64,000 nt of DNA from Streptococcus gallinaceus (GCF_024170225.1 NZ_JALJXU010000004.1:62001-126000), one strand, 5' to 3'; positions 44,408-54,222 are shown, numbered from the stretch's first letter. Made by a program: numbers and translations. Notes: generated by a model from the letters alone, not told the origin.

Positions 44408-45364
44408 ATGAACGCATGGAAAGAACTAACCATCACGGTCAATCGTGAGGCTGAGGAAGCGGCTTCCAATATTTTAATTGAGTCTGGGAGTGCTGGTGTG
44501 GCGATTGATGATAGCGCCGACTACATTGGGCAGGAGGACCGTTTTGGGGAATTGTACCCTGAGATTGAGCAGTCCGATATGGTAACTATCACGGCTTACT
44601 ATCCAGAAACGGCAGATATTGAGGCAGTTAGGGCGCAGGTCAATGAACGCTTGGCAGAGTTGACTGGTTTCGGTGTGGAAACAGGGGAAATCGCACTCAA
44701 TACACAGGAACTGGCCGAGGAAGATTGGGCTGAAAACTGGAAAAAATATTACGAGCCTGCTCGGATTACCCATGATTTGACTATCGTCCCAAGTTGGACA
44801 GAAGACTATGTGGCGTCAAGCGGTGAAAAGCTCATCAAACTTGACCCAGGCATGGCTTTTGGTACAGGAACGCACCCAACTACAAAAATGAGCCTTTTTG
44901 CGCTTGAGCAAATCTTACGCGGTGGCGAAACGGTTATTGACGTGGGAACTGGTTCTGGTGTGCTTTCAATCGCAAGTTCCCTTCTCGGTGCCAAAGATAT
45001 TTATGCCTACGACCTAGATGACGTGGCGGTGCGCGTGGCACAGGAAAATATTGACCTAAACGACGGGACAGAAAACATTCACGTGGCGGCTGGTGACTTG
45101 CTCAAGGGTGTTGCTATTGAGGCTGAGGTCATCGTGGCTAATATCCTTGCGGACATCCTCATCCACTTGACGGACGACGCTTATCGATTGGTTAAGGACG
45201 AGGGCTATCTCATCATGTCTGGCATTATCGCTGAGAAGTGTCAAATGGTCATTGATGCGGCAGAAAAGGCAGGCTTTTTCCTTGAGACTCACATGAAGCA
45301 GGGCGAGTGGAACTGTGTCATCTTCAAGAAAACGGACGACATTTCAGGCGTCATCGGAGGCTAG
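44408..45364 (+). CDS. prmA: ribosomal protein L11 methyltransferase
   Basis: SAM-dependent methyltransferase that modifies ribosomal protein L11, 318 aa. The N-terminal L11-recognition domain (about 1-90) begins [20 protein letters not shown]. The SAM loop reads [19 protein letters not shown], and motif IV is [11 protein letters not shown] (Asn-Ile-Leu). It is followed by rsmE after one base, a widely conserved pair. GAGAGG lies before the ATG. Confidence 0.96.
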   Translation: MNAWKELTITVNREAEEAASNILIESGSAGVAIDDSADYIGQEDRFGELYPEIEQSDMVTITAYYPETADIEAVRAQVNERLAELTGFGVETGEIALNTQELAEEDWAENWKKYYEPARITHDLTIVPSWTEDYVASSGEKLIKLDPGMAFGTGTHPTTKMSLFALEQILRGGETVIDVGTGSGVLSIASSLLGAKDIYAYDLDDVAVRVAQENIDLNDGTENIHVAAGDLLKGVAIEAEVIVANILADILIHLTDDAYRLVKDEGYLIMSGIIAEKCQMVIDAAEKAGFFLETHMKQGEWNCVIFKKTDDISGVIGG

Positions 45365-45365
45365 G

Positions 45366-46109
45366 ATGCAGCAGTATTTTGTAAATAGCAGAGCGGAAAA
45401 TCCAGTCACTATCACAGACAAAGACACGGTGAAGCACATGTTTAACGTTATGCGGCTGACCGAGGGAGATGAGGTAGTGTTGGTCTTCAACGATCATATA
45501 AAGCGCTTGGCAAAAGTGTTGGACAGCGCAGCCCATTCCTTTGAAATCATAGAAGCACTATCCGATAATGTAGAATTACCAGTCCAAGTGACAATTGCTT
45601 CAGGCTTTCCAAAAGGGGACAAGCTAGAATTTGTCGCACAAAAGGTAACCGAGCTAGGCGCAGCAGCCCTCTGGGCCTTCCCAGCCGACTGGTCAGTCGT
45701 TAAATGGGACGGGAAAAAATTGGCCAAACGCCAAGAAAAATTAGACAAAATCGTGTTGGGAGCAGCGGAGCAATCCAAACGCAACTTGGTCCCAGAAGTG
45801 ACTTTGATTGAGAAGAAAGCTGATTTTCTGAAAAAGCTGGCAGACTTTGATAAGATTTTCATCGCTTATGAAGAATCAGCCAAGGAAGGGGAACAAGCTG
45901 TACTGGTACGTGAATTAGCGCAGGCAGAGGCAGGACAAAACCTCCTCTTCATCTTCGGACCAGAAGGTGGCATTTCACCTGAGGAAGTTGAGGTCTTTGA
46001 AGCGGCTGGAGCCCTCAAAGTCGGCTTGGGACCACGCATCATGCGGACAGAGACTGCACCGCTCTATGCCTTGTCAGCTGTCAGTTATGCATTTGAATTA
46101 GCCAAATAA
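45366..46109 (+). CDS. rsmE: 16S rRNA (uracil-1498-N3)-methyltransferase
   Basis: SPOUT-class methyltransferase for U1498 of 16S rRNA. The trefoil-knot SAM site is visible as FIFGPEGGISPEEVE and LGPRIMRTETAPLYA. The start is ATG 45366 (MQQYFVNS), with GGAGG eight bases upstream within the prmA end; a longer frame overlapping prmA is rejected. It has 247 aa. Confidence 0.95.
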   Translation: MQQYFVNSRAENPVTITDKDTVKHMFNVMRLTEGDEVVLVFNDHIKRLAKVLDSAAHSFEIIEALSDNVELPVQVTIASGFPKGDKLEFVAQKVTELGAAALWAFPADWSVVKWDGKKLAKRQEKLDKIVLGAAEQSKRNLVPEVTLIEKKADFLKKLADFDKIFIAYEESAKEGEQAVLVRELAQAEAGQNLLFIFGPEGGISPEEVEVFEAAGALKVGLGPRIMRTETAPLYALSAVSYAFELAK

Positions 46110-46114
46110 AGACA

Positions 46115-46147
46115 AAGAAAAAGTCTGGGAAATCCAGACTTTTTAAT
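46115..46147. terminator. bidirectional terminator between rsmE and queH
   Basis: AAAAAGTCTGG-gaaat-CCAGACTTTTT, symmetric runs on both sides; it serves both convergent genes. Confidence 0.88.
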
Positions 46148-46910
46148 ATTCTTTTCCGTTGAAGGTGAAGCGGATATGAGCATAATCGTGCGCCGTATTT
46201 TTATCTGCCAGGAAGAGTTGGGCGTCTTTTTTGATCTGAACCAAGTCAATCCCTTGAGCCTGCGCAGCAAACACGCATCCACAGTAGCATTGGCGGTAGA
46301 TGTCGTATTCGTTGCACATTTCAACTGAGCGCTTGTAACCTTGATTTTTCTTGAAATCACTTGGCAAATACTGCGTATTGTAGACCTGCTGGACTTCGAT
46401 ACCGACGGCGTTGATGGTCTGTGAATTTTTGTGTGGACTGATGGTAAGGGCACTGCCAAAGTAGTCAAATCCCAGCTCCACCGCCTGTTGTGCGGTCTTA
46501 TCTAAGCGGTAATCGTAGCAAACCCGGCAGCGGTCGCCGCCTTCTGGCTCTTTTTCCAATCCATGCACCGTTTTAAAAAATTCATTTGGCACATAGTCGG
46601 CAGCAAGGAATTGAACACGTTGTCCTGTTTGCTGATTGAAATCATGGACGAATTTTTGTGTAACATAGGAGCGACGCTTATATTCAGCCTTGGGATGAAT
46701 GTTAGAATTTGCAAAATAGATCGTTACGTCGGCCCACTGAGTCAGGTATTCGAGTGTGTAGGTGCTACAAGGGGCGCAGCACACGTGCATGAGAATTCGT
46801 GGCCGCTCATTTTTGCTTTGCCAGACCTTGACCATTTCTTGCATAACGCGATCATAGTTGACCTTTTGGTTGGGCTGCATGGTGGCTAAAATTTCTTCTA
46901 CATCAATCAT
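46143..46910 (-). CDS. queH: epoxyqueuosine reductase QueH
   Basis: Iron-sulfur enzyme (formerly DUF208) for the last step of queuosine synthesis in tRNA wobble positions. Cysteine motifs are HVCCAPC (about residues 42-48), CRVCYDYRLD in the middle and QCYCGC near the C-terminus, all characteristic. The start is ATG 46910, with AAGGAG seven bases upstream. It has 255 aa. Other queuosine genes are not in the window, so the organism may salvage precursors or encode them elsewhere. Confidence 0.92.
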   Translation of the reverse strand: MIDVEEILATMQPNQKVNYDRVMQEMVKVWQSKNERPRILMHVCCAPCSTYTLEYLTQWADVTIYFANSNIHPKAEYKRRSYVTQKFVHDFNQQTGQRVQFLAADYVPNEFFKTVHGLEKEPEGGDRCRVCYDYRLDKTAQQAVELGFDYFGSALTISPHKNSQTINAVGIEVQQVYNTQYLPSDFKKNQGYKRSVEMCNEYDIYRQCYCGCVFAAQAQGIDLVQIKKDAQLFLADKNTAHDYAHIRFTFNGKEY

Positions 46911-47044
46911 GTTAAAACTCCTTAAAATCGTCACATTCAGTGTACCATAAAAGTGGATAAATAATCAGCTAGTTTTGAATCCTTGCCTTTTTCTTTTTAC
47001 TTTAAAATGGTAAAATAGTAGAAATAAATGAGGAGAGAACTGAA

Positions 47045-49246
47045 ATGAAGGAAGTCAATCTTACGGGGGAGGAAGTTGTAGAACTGACTCGCGCCTACAT
47101 GCCAGAAGAAGATGTGAAGTTTGTAGAAAAGGCATTGTATTATGCGGTTGAGGCTCACAAGGAGCAATTCCGTCAGTCAGGCGAACCTTATATTGTCCAT
47201 CCTATCCAGGTGGCAGGTATTTTAGCGGGACTCAAGCTAGACGCAGTCACAGTTGCCTGCGGTTTTTTGCATGATGTGGTAGAAGATACGGATACGACTT
47301 TAGAAGACATGGAAAATGAATTTGGTCCAGAGGTTCGTTTAATCGTAGATGGAGTGACCAAGTTAGGGAAAGTCGAGTACAAGAGCCACGAAGAGCAATT
47401 GGCAGAAAACCACCGCAAGATGCTCATCGCCATGTCCAAAGACATGCGTGTGATTTTGGTCAAATTAGCAGACCGCTTGCATAATATGCGTACTCTTAAG
47501 CACTTACGCAAGGACAAGCAAGAGCGGATTTCACGAGAAACCATGGAAATATATGCTCCACTTGCGCACCGCTTGGGGATTTCTTCTATCAAGTGGGAAT
47601 TGGAAGATATGTCTTTCCGCTATCTCAACGAGATTGAATTTTACAAGATTACCCGCATGATGACAGAGAAGCGCCGTGAGCGGGAGGCCTTGGTGACAGA
47701 GGTTGTGGATAAGATTGAGAGTTATGCGCGTGATCGCCACTTGGAAGGTCATATTTACGGTCGACCAAAGCACATTTACTCCATTTACCGTAAAATGCAC
47801 GACAAGAAGAAGCGGTTTGATGAGCTCTATGACTTGATTGCTATTCGCTGTGTCATGGAAACGCCGAGCGATGTCTATGCTATGCTGGGCTATATTCATG
47901 AGTTGTGGCGTCCAATGCCAGGACGTTTCAAGGATTATATTGCCAATCCAAAGGCCAATGGCTATCAGTCTATTCATACGACGGTTTACGGACCTAAAGG
48001 TCCCATTGAGTTTCAAATCAGAACCCGTGAAATGCACCAAGTAGCCGAATACGGGGTTGCGGCTCACTGGGCTTACAAACGCGGAGGCGATGCAGTTGCC
48101 AAACAAAGCGAGCTCAAATGGATCAACAATCTGATTGAACTTCAAGCTGATGCAGGAGATGCCAAGACCTTTGTCGACTCTGTCAAGGACGATATTTTCA
48201 CCGAGCGAATCTACGTCTTCACACCGGATGGAACGGTTCGTGAATTGCCTAAGGACTCTGTTCCTATTGACTTTGCCTATGAAATCCATACCAAGGTCGG
48301 GGAGCGGGCAACGGGTGCCAAGGTCAATGGTCGAATGGTGCCTTTGACGACGAAACTCCACACAGGGGATCAGGTCGAGATTGTAACCAATGCGAATTCA
48401 TTTGGGCCAAGTCGTGACTGGGTCAATATCGTTAAAACCCACAAGGCTCGGAATAAAATCAAGCAATTTTTCAAAAATCAAGACAAGGAACTGTCTGTCT
48501 CTAAAGGACGTGAAATGTTGCAGACGCTCTTGCAGGAGCATGGTTATGTGGCCAACCAATACTTTGACCGCAAGCACATGGATGAAGTCTTGCAGAAGAC
48601 CAGCTACAAGACGGATGAGTCCTTGTTTGCAGCAGTTGGTTTTGGTGAAATTTCTGCCATGTCTGTCTTTAATCGCTTAACGGAAAAAGAGCGGAGAGAG
48701 GCTGAGCGGGCAAAAGCTAAGGCAGAAGCGGATGAATTGGTCAATGGTGGTGAGGTCAAACAAGCCAGCAAGGACAGCATGAAAATCCGCCATGAAGGCG
48801 GGGTTGTTATCGAAGGAGCTTCAGGTCTCTTGATTCGGATTGCCAAATGCTGTAATCCCGTACCAGGTGACGAGATCGTCGGTTACATTACCAAGGGGCG
48901 TGGTGTCGCTGTTCACCGCGCAGACTGTATGAATCTCAAGGCTCAGGATAATTACGAAGACCGTTTGATTGATGTTGATTGGGAAGATGAGCATTCTGTC
49001 AAGGAATACGTGGCCCACATTGATATCTACGGGCTCAATCGTTCAGGTCTCTTGAATGATGTCTTGAAAGTATTGACAAATTCAAGTAAGAATATTTCGA
49101 CAGTCAGCGCTCAACCAACTAAGGATATGAAGTACGCAACGATTCATGTTTCCTTTGGTATTCCAAACCTAGCTAGTCTGACAAGTTTGGTAGACAAGAT
49201 TAAGTCTGTGCCAGAAGTTTATTCTGTCAAACGGACCAATGGGTAA
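47045..49246 (+). CDS. relA: bifunctional (p)ppGpp synthetase/hydrolase, Rel
   Basis: Long RSH enzyme controlling the stringent response, 733 aa. The HD hydrolase (about 25-180) has [12 protein letters not shown] and FLHDVVEDT, so degradation should work. The synthetase (about 230-345) has [12 protein letters not shown] and [16 protein letters not shown] domain (about 390-450) and a C-terminal ACT domain follow. With both sites intact this is the bifunctional type. GAGGAGAG precedes the ATG. dtd follows after 26 bases, a conserved pair. Confidence 0.96.
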   Translation: MKEVNLTGEEVVELTRAYMPEEDVKFVEKALYYAVEAHKEQFRQSGEPYIVHPIQVAGILAGLKLDAVTVACGFLHDVVEDTDTTLEDMENEFGPEVRLIVDGVTKLGKVEYKSHEEQLAENHRKMLIAMSKDMRVILVKLADRLHNMRTLKHLRKDKQERISRETMEIYAPLAHRLGISSIKWELEDMSFRYLNEIEFYKITRMMTEKRREREALVTEVVDKIESYARDRHLEGHIYGRPKHIYSIYRKMHDKKKRFDELYDLIAIRCVMETPSDVYAMLGYIHELWRPMPGRFKDYIANPKANGYQSIHTTVYGPKGPIEFQIRTREMHQVAEYGVAAHWAYKRGGDAVAKQSELKWINNLIELQADAGDAKTFVDSVKDDIFTERIYVFTPDGTVRELPKDSVPIDFAYEIHTKVGERATGAKVNGRMVPLTTKLHTGDQVEIVTNANSFGPSRDWVNIVKTHKARNKIKQFFKNQDKELSVSKGREMLQTLLQEHGYVANQYFDRKHMDEVLQKTSYKTDESLFAAVGFGEISAMSVFNRLTEKERREAERAKAKAEADELVNGGEVKQASKDSMKIRHEGGVVIEGASGLLIRIAKCCNPVPGDEIVGYITKGRGVAVHRADCMNLKAQDNYEDRLIDVDWEDEHSVKEYVAHIDIYGLNRSGLLNDVLKVLTNSSKNISTVSAQPTKDMKYATIHVSFGIPNLASLTSLVDKIKSVPEVYSVKRTNG

Positions 49247-49272
49247 GATTTCAAACAAATAAGGCGAGAAAG

Positions 49273-49713
49273 ATGAAAATTATCATACAACGTGTCTCTC
49301 AAGCAGCGGTGACAATCGATGAGAAAAAAGTTGGAGAGATTGGTCAGGGCTTGCTGCTCTTGGTGGGAGTTGGTCCTGAGGACACCCAGGAAGATATGGA
49401 TTATGCCGTTCGGAAAATTGTCAATATGCGCATTTTCTCCGATGAAGCTGGCAAGATGAACCTGTCTGTGCAAGATATTCAAGGTTCTATCTTATCCATA
49501 TCCCAATTTACACTGTTTGCGGACACTAAAAAAGGCAACCGTCCTGCTTTTACAGGAGCGGCCAAACCAGACATGGCTAGCGAATTTTACAATCGCTTCA
49601 ATCAAGCCCTAGCAACCCTTGTTCCTGTCGAAACCGGGGTATTTGGCGCCGACATGCAGGTCTCCCTAGTCAACGATGGTCCTGTGACCATTGTGCTGGA
49701 CACGAAAAACTAA
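49273..49713 (+). CDS. dtd: D-aminoacyl-tRNA deacylase
   Basis: Removes D-amino acids and glycine mischarged on tRNA. The 146-aa protein has [15 protein letters not shown] (catalytic region) and the cross-subunit motif [10 protein letters not shown] near the C-terminus. It is probably co-transcribed with relA. Confidence 0.96.
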   Translation: MKIIIQRVSQAAVTIDEKKVGEIGQGLLLLVGVGPEDTQEDMDYAVRKIVNMRIFSDEAGKMNLSVQDIQGSILSISQFTLFADTKKGNRPAFTGAAKPDMASEFYNRFNQALATLVPVETGVFGADMQVSLVNDGPVTIVLDTKN

Positions 49714-49746
49714 AAAAAGCTGAGAAAATTCTCAGCTTTTTTCTTT
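49711..49746. terminator. bidirectional terminator between dtd and troR
   Basis: AAAAAAGCTGAGAA-aa-TTCTCAGCTTTTTT, a symmetric stem with A and T runs. Confidence 0.9.
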
Positions 49747-50388
49747 TTCTACATATAAAACTTCTGCAATGCTCAAAGGGATGGTGAGTTGCTTCCCTTT
49801 GTAGGCTATGGTGATGGTCTGGCTAAATGTAAGGTCAATTTCGAGCACGTCCAATTGGTCTCCAACCGCTAGCTGATGCTGTTCCAGATACTGCAAGAGT
49901 TGGTAAAAGTCTTTGACGCGCAAGAGTCGGTAAGGGCCGATATCTGTCACATGGGCCAGTTTGGTTGAGTACCGTTCAACTAAGGGCTGGTCTTTTCTTG
50001 GAATGGTACCACCGTGTGGACAGATTTGTGGAAAACCGAGTACAGCATCTAGTCGTTCAACGAAAAGGTCTGAAATGGTATGTTCTAGTACCTCGGCTTC
50101 TTCGTGGACTTCTTCGGCTGAGTAGCCCAGTTGATTGACCAAGAATACTTCAATCAGCCGATGCTTCCGATAAAGGTCGGCAACCATTTTTTGTCCTTGA
50201 ACTTCCAAGCGGTAACCAAGTTGATCATCTTTTTGGACCAATCCTTCGGCTAGGAGTTTCTTCATCATTTCAGAGACAGCTGGCGCAGAAAATTGCATGG
50301 TTTCAGCAATTTTTTTGTTGGTAATCTTTTGTCCGTCTAGCCCCAATTCGTAAATACATTTTAAATAATCTTCTTTATTTGGTGTCAT
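49732..50388 (-). CDS. troR: DtxR/MntR family manganese-responsive repressor (TroR/ScaR type)
   Basis: Metal-dependent repressor of 218 aa. The winged helix (about 1-65: NKEDYLKCIYELGLDGQKIT) is followed by the metal-binding dimerisation domain (about 70-140, with EVHEEAEVLEHTISD and ICPHGGTIP) and a C-terminal FeoA/SH3-like domain (about 150-218). It is divergent from troA across 133 bases that contain a perfect palindrome at the troA start site. Related regulators are ScaR, SloR and PsaR; the tro name is used for S. suis. It most likely represses troABCD when manganese is plentiful. Confidence 0.92.
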   Translation of the reverse strand: MTPNKEDYLKCIYELGLDGQKITNKKIAETMQFSAPAVSEMMKKLLAEGLVQKDDQLGYRLEVQGQKMVADLYRKHRLIEVFLVNQLGYSAEEVHEEAEVLEHTISDLFVERLDAVLGFPQICPHGGTIPRKDQPLVERYSTKLAHVTDIGPYRLLRVKDFYQLLQYLEQHQLAVGDQLDVLEIDLTFSQTITIAYKGKQLTIPLSIAEVLYVEKEKS

Positions 50389-50434
50389 CTTTGCTCACTT
50401 TCATTGTTATTATATCAAAAAATAATAGAAAAGG

Positions 50435-50463
50435 TTGACAAATCATCTTTTTTAATATATATT
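50435..50463 (+). promoter_or_regulatory. troA promoter
   Basis: TTGACA (50435-50440), 17 bases, TATATT (50458-50463). The expected start near 50470 lies right before the operator. A second -10-like TATAAT (50491-50496) is downstream. Confidence 0.7.
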
Positions 50464-50472
50464 AAACAATGA

Positions 50473-50488
50473 ATTAGGTGTACCTAAT
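50473..50488. promoter_or_regulatory. palindromic operator at the troA start site
   Basis: ATTAGGT-GT-ACCTAAT is a perfect inverted repeat with the TTAGGT/ACCTAA arms typical of DtxR-family operators. Likely the TroR site. Confidence 0.75.
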
Positions 50489-50521
50489 AATATAATACAC
50501 ATAACATAAAAAGGAGTTTCT

Positions 50522-51451
50522 ATGTTAAAGAAAATCATTGCAAGTTTGCTTGCCGTAATGTCGTGTTGTGTTTTGTTTGCTTGTCAATCCACAACAACTC
50601 AAAAAAAATCAAGCGAAAAACCAACTGTAACGGTAACCACATCGTTCCTTTACGATATGGTTTACCAGTTGGCGGGTGACGATGTCAAGCGCGAATTAAT
50701 CATTCCAGCTGGCGAAGATCCACACCTTTATGTCGCAAAATCAAGCGACCTCAATAAGTTGAAAAATGCAGACTTGGTACTTTACCACGGCTTGCACTTT
50801 GAAGGAAAAATGGTTGATGCCTTGGAACAAACAGGTGTTGCAGTAACCAAAAACTTCCCTAAAGATAAAATTAACACAATGGAAGAGGATGGGAAAAAAA
50901 TCGTCGATCCACATTTTTGGTTTGATATTAGCCTCTACCAATCAGCGGTTAAAGTCGCGTCAGCTCAACTGCAAGAATTGCTTCCTGCTAAAGCAGAAAA
51001 AATCAAAGAAAATGAAAAATCATATCTTGCTCAACTGGATGACTTGGACGCTTGGGTACGCAAAGAATTGAGCGTTATCCCAGAAAACAGCCGTTACTTG
51101 GTAACACCACATGATGCCTTTAACTACTTCGCTGCGCGTTACGATTTCACACTGTATGCACCTCAAGGTGTCAGCACAGACTCAGAAGTTGCGAATAGCG
51201 ATATGATTGATACAGTGAATTTGATCATTGACCACAAAGTGAAAGCAATCTTTACAGAGTCTACAACTAACCCTGAGCGTATGAAAAAACTACAAGAAGC
51301 AGTTGCCGCTAAAGGTGGTAAGGTAGATGTTGTGACTGGCGAAGGAAAAGAATTGTTCTCAGATTCCTTGGCACCAGAAGGTGAAGACGGGGATACATAC
51401 ATTGATATGTACAAACACAATATCAACCTCATCGTATCATCATTGAAATAA
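50522..51451 (+). CDS. troA: manganese-binding lipoprotein TroA
   Basis: Cluster A-I metal-binding lipoprotein, 309 aa. The lipobox is VLFACQS (Cys near residue 21). Metal ligands expected for the family are seen at GEDPHLY, DPHFWFD and TESTTN (two His, one Glu) plus the C-terminal Asp in GEDGDTYIDMY. It delivers Mn (possibly Zn or Fe) to TroBCD. AAAAGGAG before the ATG. Related proteins are PsaA, ScaA and MtsA. In this window it is separated from troB by its own terminator and a dispersed repeat of about 235 bases. Confidence 0.94.
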   Translation: MLKKIIASLLAVMSCCVLFACQSTTTQKKSSEKPTVTVTTSFLYDMVYQLAGDDVKRELIIPAGEDPHLYVAKSSDLNKLKNADLVLYHGLHFEGKMVDALEQTGVAVTKNFPKDKINTMEEDGKKIVDPHFWFDISLYQSAVKVASAQLQELLPAKAEKIKENEKSYLAQLDDLDAWVRKELSVIPENSRYLVTPHDAFNYFAARYDFTLYAPQGVSTDSEVANSDMIDTVNLIIDHKVKAIFTESTTNPERMKKLQEAVAAKGGKVDVVTGEGKELFSDSLAPEGEDGDTYIDMYKHNINLIVSSLK

Positions 51452-51463
51452 AATAATAATTGC

Positions 51464-51518
51464 ATAAAAAGTCAGGGAGCGGGATGAAAGTTCTAAACTC
51501 TCCGACTTTTTCAGGTTG
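51464..51518 (+). terminator. troA terminator-like stem
   Basis: AAAAAGTCAGGGAG pairs with CTCTCCGACTTTTT across a 19-base loop, ending in a T run. Read-through past this stem would be needed for troBCD unless they have a separate promoter. Confidence 0.6.
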
Positions 51519-51527
51519 AACAGTTTG

Positions 51528-51763
51528 ACGCAGGGGTTGACTGAATGCTCTCATTCCTTGCTGCGCAAGCAATTTCGAATCTTGTAACTAACTTCGTCAG
51601 TTCTATCTCCAACCTTCAAAGCTCATCTTGGACCTTTGAAGCTAGTCAACTGTGCGGAGGTGGGAGTGAAACAGTCTGGGAATAGACTGTTTCAGCCCAA
51701 ACCTAAAAATAAAAAGTGAGGGGATCGATTTCTACGAAATCACGATTTTTGTCCCACTCTCTT
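51528..51763 (+). repeat. dispersed intergenic repeat, copy B
   Basis: Noncoding element of about 236 bases, homologous in opposite orientation to 39782-40018. It runs from CTGCGTC-related sequence (GACGCAGGGG) through AGCAATTTCGAA to the end stem AAATCG..ATTTC..GAAAT..CGATTT and GTCCCAC. It contains its own hairpin (AACAGTCTGGGAATAGACTGTT, about 51670-51691) absent from copy A. It lies between troA and troB. Confidence 0.8.
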
Positions 51764-51784
51764 TTAGTAGAAAGTAGGATTATC

Positions 51785-52537
51785 ATGGAAGCAGCCCTTG
51801 AAATGCAGGGAGTGAACTTGACCTATGGTTCGGTTTCCGCTTTGGAAAATGTGAATTTGGTCATTCCTGATGGGAGTAGAACCGCTATTGTCGGGCCAAA
51901 TGGAGCAGGTAAATCTAGTTTGATGAAAGCTATATTAGGATTAGAAGGACAAGTGACAGGACAGGTGTCGCTCTTGGGACAGTCCGATCAGCTTGGTCAG
52001 TTGATTCAGAAAAAGTTAGCCTATATCCCTCAAGCCAGTCAGGTCAATTGGCAATTCCCTGCAACGGTTTTTGAGATTGTTCTCATGGGGCGCTATGCTC
52101 ATATAGCTAACTGGCTCAAACGTCCTGGAAAGAAAGACAAGGAAATCGTAGAGGCTGCGCTTGAGCGTATGAACCTGCAAGATTTGCGTTACCGTCAGGT
52201 TGACCAATTATCAGGTGGTCAGCGCCAGCGGGTCTTTATAGCTCGTGCCTTGGCACAGGAAGCGCAAGTCTATCTCATGGATGAGCCTCTGGCTGGGATT
52301 GACCAGATTACAGAGGCAATCATCATGGATACGCTAAAAGAATTTCAGGCTGAGGGAAAAACATCGATTGTGATTCATCATGATTTGACAACCGTTGCGG
52401 ATTATTTTGACTATCTTGTCTGGTTGAATCGTACGGTTGTAGCCAGCGGTTCAGTGGACCAAGTCTTGACGACAAGTCATTATCAGGCTACTTATGGCGC
52501 TATGGGTGATTTCTTTCTGACCAAAGGAGGAGAGTGA
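51785..52537 (+). CDS. troB: manganese ABC transporter ATPase TroB
   Basis: ATP-binding subunit, 250 aa. Walker A GPNGAGKSS, signature LSGGQRQR, Walker B VYLMDEP and the switch His in IVIHHDL are all intact. The start is ATG 51785, with GTAGGA upstream; the longer frame reads back into the repeat and is rejected. It is followed by the two permease genes (5-base gap, then an 8-base overlap). Its distance from troA, about 330 bases with a terminator and a repeat between, is unusual for a metal ABC operon. Confidence 0.94.
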   Translation: MEAALEMQGVNLTYGSVSALENVNLVIPDGSRTAIVGPNGAGKSSLMKAILGLEGQVTGQVSLLGQSDQLGQLIQKKLAYIPQASQVNWQFPATVFEIVLMGRYAHIANWLKRPGKKDKEIVEAALERMNLQDLRYRQVDQLSGGQRQRVFIARALAQEAQVYLMDEPLAGIDQITEAIIMDTLKEFQAEGKTSIVIHHDLTTVADYFDYLVWLNRTVVASGSVDQVLTTSHYQATYGAMGDFFLTKGGE

Positions 52538-52541
52538 TACC

Positions 52542-53402
52542 ATGTTTTCTCTTTTGACAGAATATTCCTTTTGGACAGTCGCCTTGGGAACCTGTTTGCT
52601 AGCGTTTGCCTCTAGCATGGTTGGTACTATTAGCGTGTTGACCAAGCAAAGTATGATTGGGGATAGCTTGGGACATGCGGCCTACCCAGGAGTTGTCTTT
52701 TCCTTTATCCTCTTTCAATCGCGCAATCCACTCTTGCTCATGCTGGGGTCTGTCTTGTCTGGCTATCTTTCTTATGCCTTGGTTCAATGGGTCAATAAAA
52801 ATAGCCGACATAGTCTCATCAATATTTTAGCCCTCGTATCGGCCTCCTTTTTCGGTCTTGGAATGGTCTTGAAAAATTACATTCAGGGGAATGCGCATTA
52901 TTCTCGGGCTTCTCAAGCAGGGCTTGCGACCTATTTATTCGGGCAGGCGGCTTTTATCCAAAAAGATGATATTCTCTTGATTTGTGTGGTAGCGGTGATT
53001 TGCTTAGGTCTCTTCTTTGTCTGCTATCAAGGATTTAAGCTCTATCTCTTTGATGCACGATTTGCAGAATTGGTCGGGGTTCGTGTGACCTTTCTCAAAC
53101 GACTAACCATGTTCTTGATGATTTGCTTAATTTCTGTTGGTTTGAAGGTGGTCGGGGCAGTCTTGATGAGTAGTTTTTTAATTGCTCCAGCAGTTTTTGG
53201 TCTACTCCTTGGTCGAAATTATCGTCGTGTCTTACTCTTGTCTTCCGTGTCAGCAGTTATTTCTGCCTTTTTGGGAACCTGGGTTAGCTCGGCTGTGTCG
53301 GGGTTGTCGACGGGGCCAAGTATTATTGTGTGTATGACGTTTGTCACCCTACTTGCCTTTTTCTATGTGACCTATGTAAGGAAGGAGAATACTCGTGTTT
53401 GA
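52542..53402 (+). CDS. troC: manganese ABC transporter permease TroC
   Basis: Metal-type ABC-3 family permease, 286 aa, with eight to nine hydrophobic segments. GDSLGHAAYPGVVFSF (about 43-58) and VGLKVVGAVLMSSFLIAPA (about 198-216) are signatures of zinc/manganese permeases. It begins five bases after troB, and its 3' end overlaps troD by eight bases. Confidence 0.93.
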   Translation: MFSLLTEYSFWTVALGTCLLAFASSMVGTISVLTKQSMIGDSLGHAAYPGVVFSFILFQSRNPLLLMLGSVLSGYLSYALVQWVNKNSRHSLINILALVSASFFGLGMVLKNYIQGNAHYSRASQAGLATYLFGQAAFIQKDDILLICVVAVICLGLFFVCYQGFKLYLFDARFAELVGVRVTFLKRLTMFLMICLISVGLKVVGAVLMSSFLIAPAVFGLLLGRNYRRVLLLSSVSAVISAFLGTWVSSAVSGLSTGPSIIVCMTFVTLLAFFYVTYVRKENTRV

Positions 53403-54222
53403 AGTTTGGTTAGTTTTAGTATTGGTTTCTTCTTCTTGCGGTCTCATCGGTTCCTTGTTGGTCTTGCAAAATCAATCCCTGCTAGCAGATGCCCTATCGC
53501 ATTCAGTCTTACTGGGAATTGTCTTGGGATTTTTCATCAGCAATAGCCTAGATTCCCCTCTTCTTATGTTGGGAGCGACGGTGTTTGGGGTTTTAGCTGT
53601 TTTGTCCATTGACTTTTTGCATAGCCAAAAAATACAGTACGATGCGGCAACAGGGCTAGTTTTTTCCTTTTTCTTTGCCTTGGCTGTTATCTTGATTTCC
53701 GTTTTTGCACGAAATGTCCACATCGATGTGGACATGGTTTTGATGGGGGAAGTGATTTTTGCACCTCTCCATCGAATGGATTTCCTAGGATTTTCAATCC
53801 CGGTTTCGGTCTTTAAGTCTAGCATCACCTTGCTGGCCAATCTCGTTTTTTTCCTGCTTTCTTATCAACATCTCAAACTCTATCTCTTCGATAAACGGCA
53901 GGCTCACCTCTCGGGTGTGGCTGGCAAGTCCATACGACTTGCAATTTTACTATTTGTATCTCTGACAACGGTTTTGGCCTTTGATGCTGTGGGTTCTATG
54001 ACGGTCATTGTCTTTTTGGTAGCACCAGCTATGACAGTCTTACCTTGGTCTCGTCACTTTGGTCAATTTTTACTGTTTGGTCAATTGAGCGGCCTCTTGA
54101 CAGCTAGTCTAGGATTTTTTGTGGGTAATAAACTGGACCTCACTTTATCAGGGACTTGTGTCAGTATCAGCCTCGTGATGTTTTGCTTGAGCATGATTCT
54201 TAGAAAAATAAAGAAAGCCTAG
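53395..54222 (+). CDS. troD: manganese ABC transporter permease TroD
   Basis: Second ABC-3 family permease, 275 aa. ADALSHSVLLGIVLGF and FDAVGSMTVIVFLVAPA are the same two signatures as in TroC. Two different permeases indicate a heterodimer, as in the troABCD systems; the PsaABC-type transporters have only one. The ATG overlaps the end of troC. No strong terminator follows before pepO. Confidence 0.92.
   Translation: MFEVWLVLVLVSSSCGLIGSLLVLQNQSLLADALSHSVLLGIVLGFFISNSLDSPLLMLGATVFGVLAVLSIDFLHSQKIQYDAATGLVFSFFFALAVILISVFARNVHIDVDMVLMGEVIFAPLHRMDFLGFSIPVSVFKSSITLLANLVFFLLSYQHLKLYLFDKRQAHLSGVAGKSIRLAILLFVSLTTVLAFDAVGSMTVIVFLVAPAMTVLPWSRHFGQFLLFGQLSGLLTASLGFFVGNKLDLTLSGTCVSISLVMFCLSMILRKIKKA

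Noticed and set aside
46085-46468. 127-aa open frame on the minus strand
   Set aside because: Overlaps the 3' part of queH in another frame, including its terminator.
47531-48361. 276-aa open frame on the minus strand
   Set aside because: Antisense to relA, a shadow of its codon use; no start signals.
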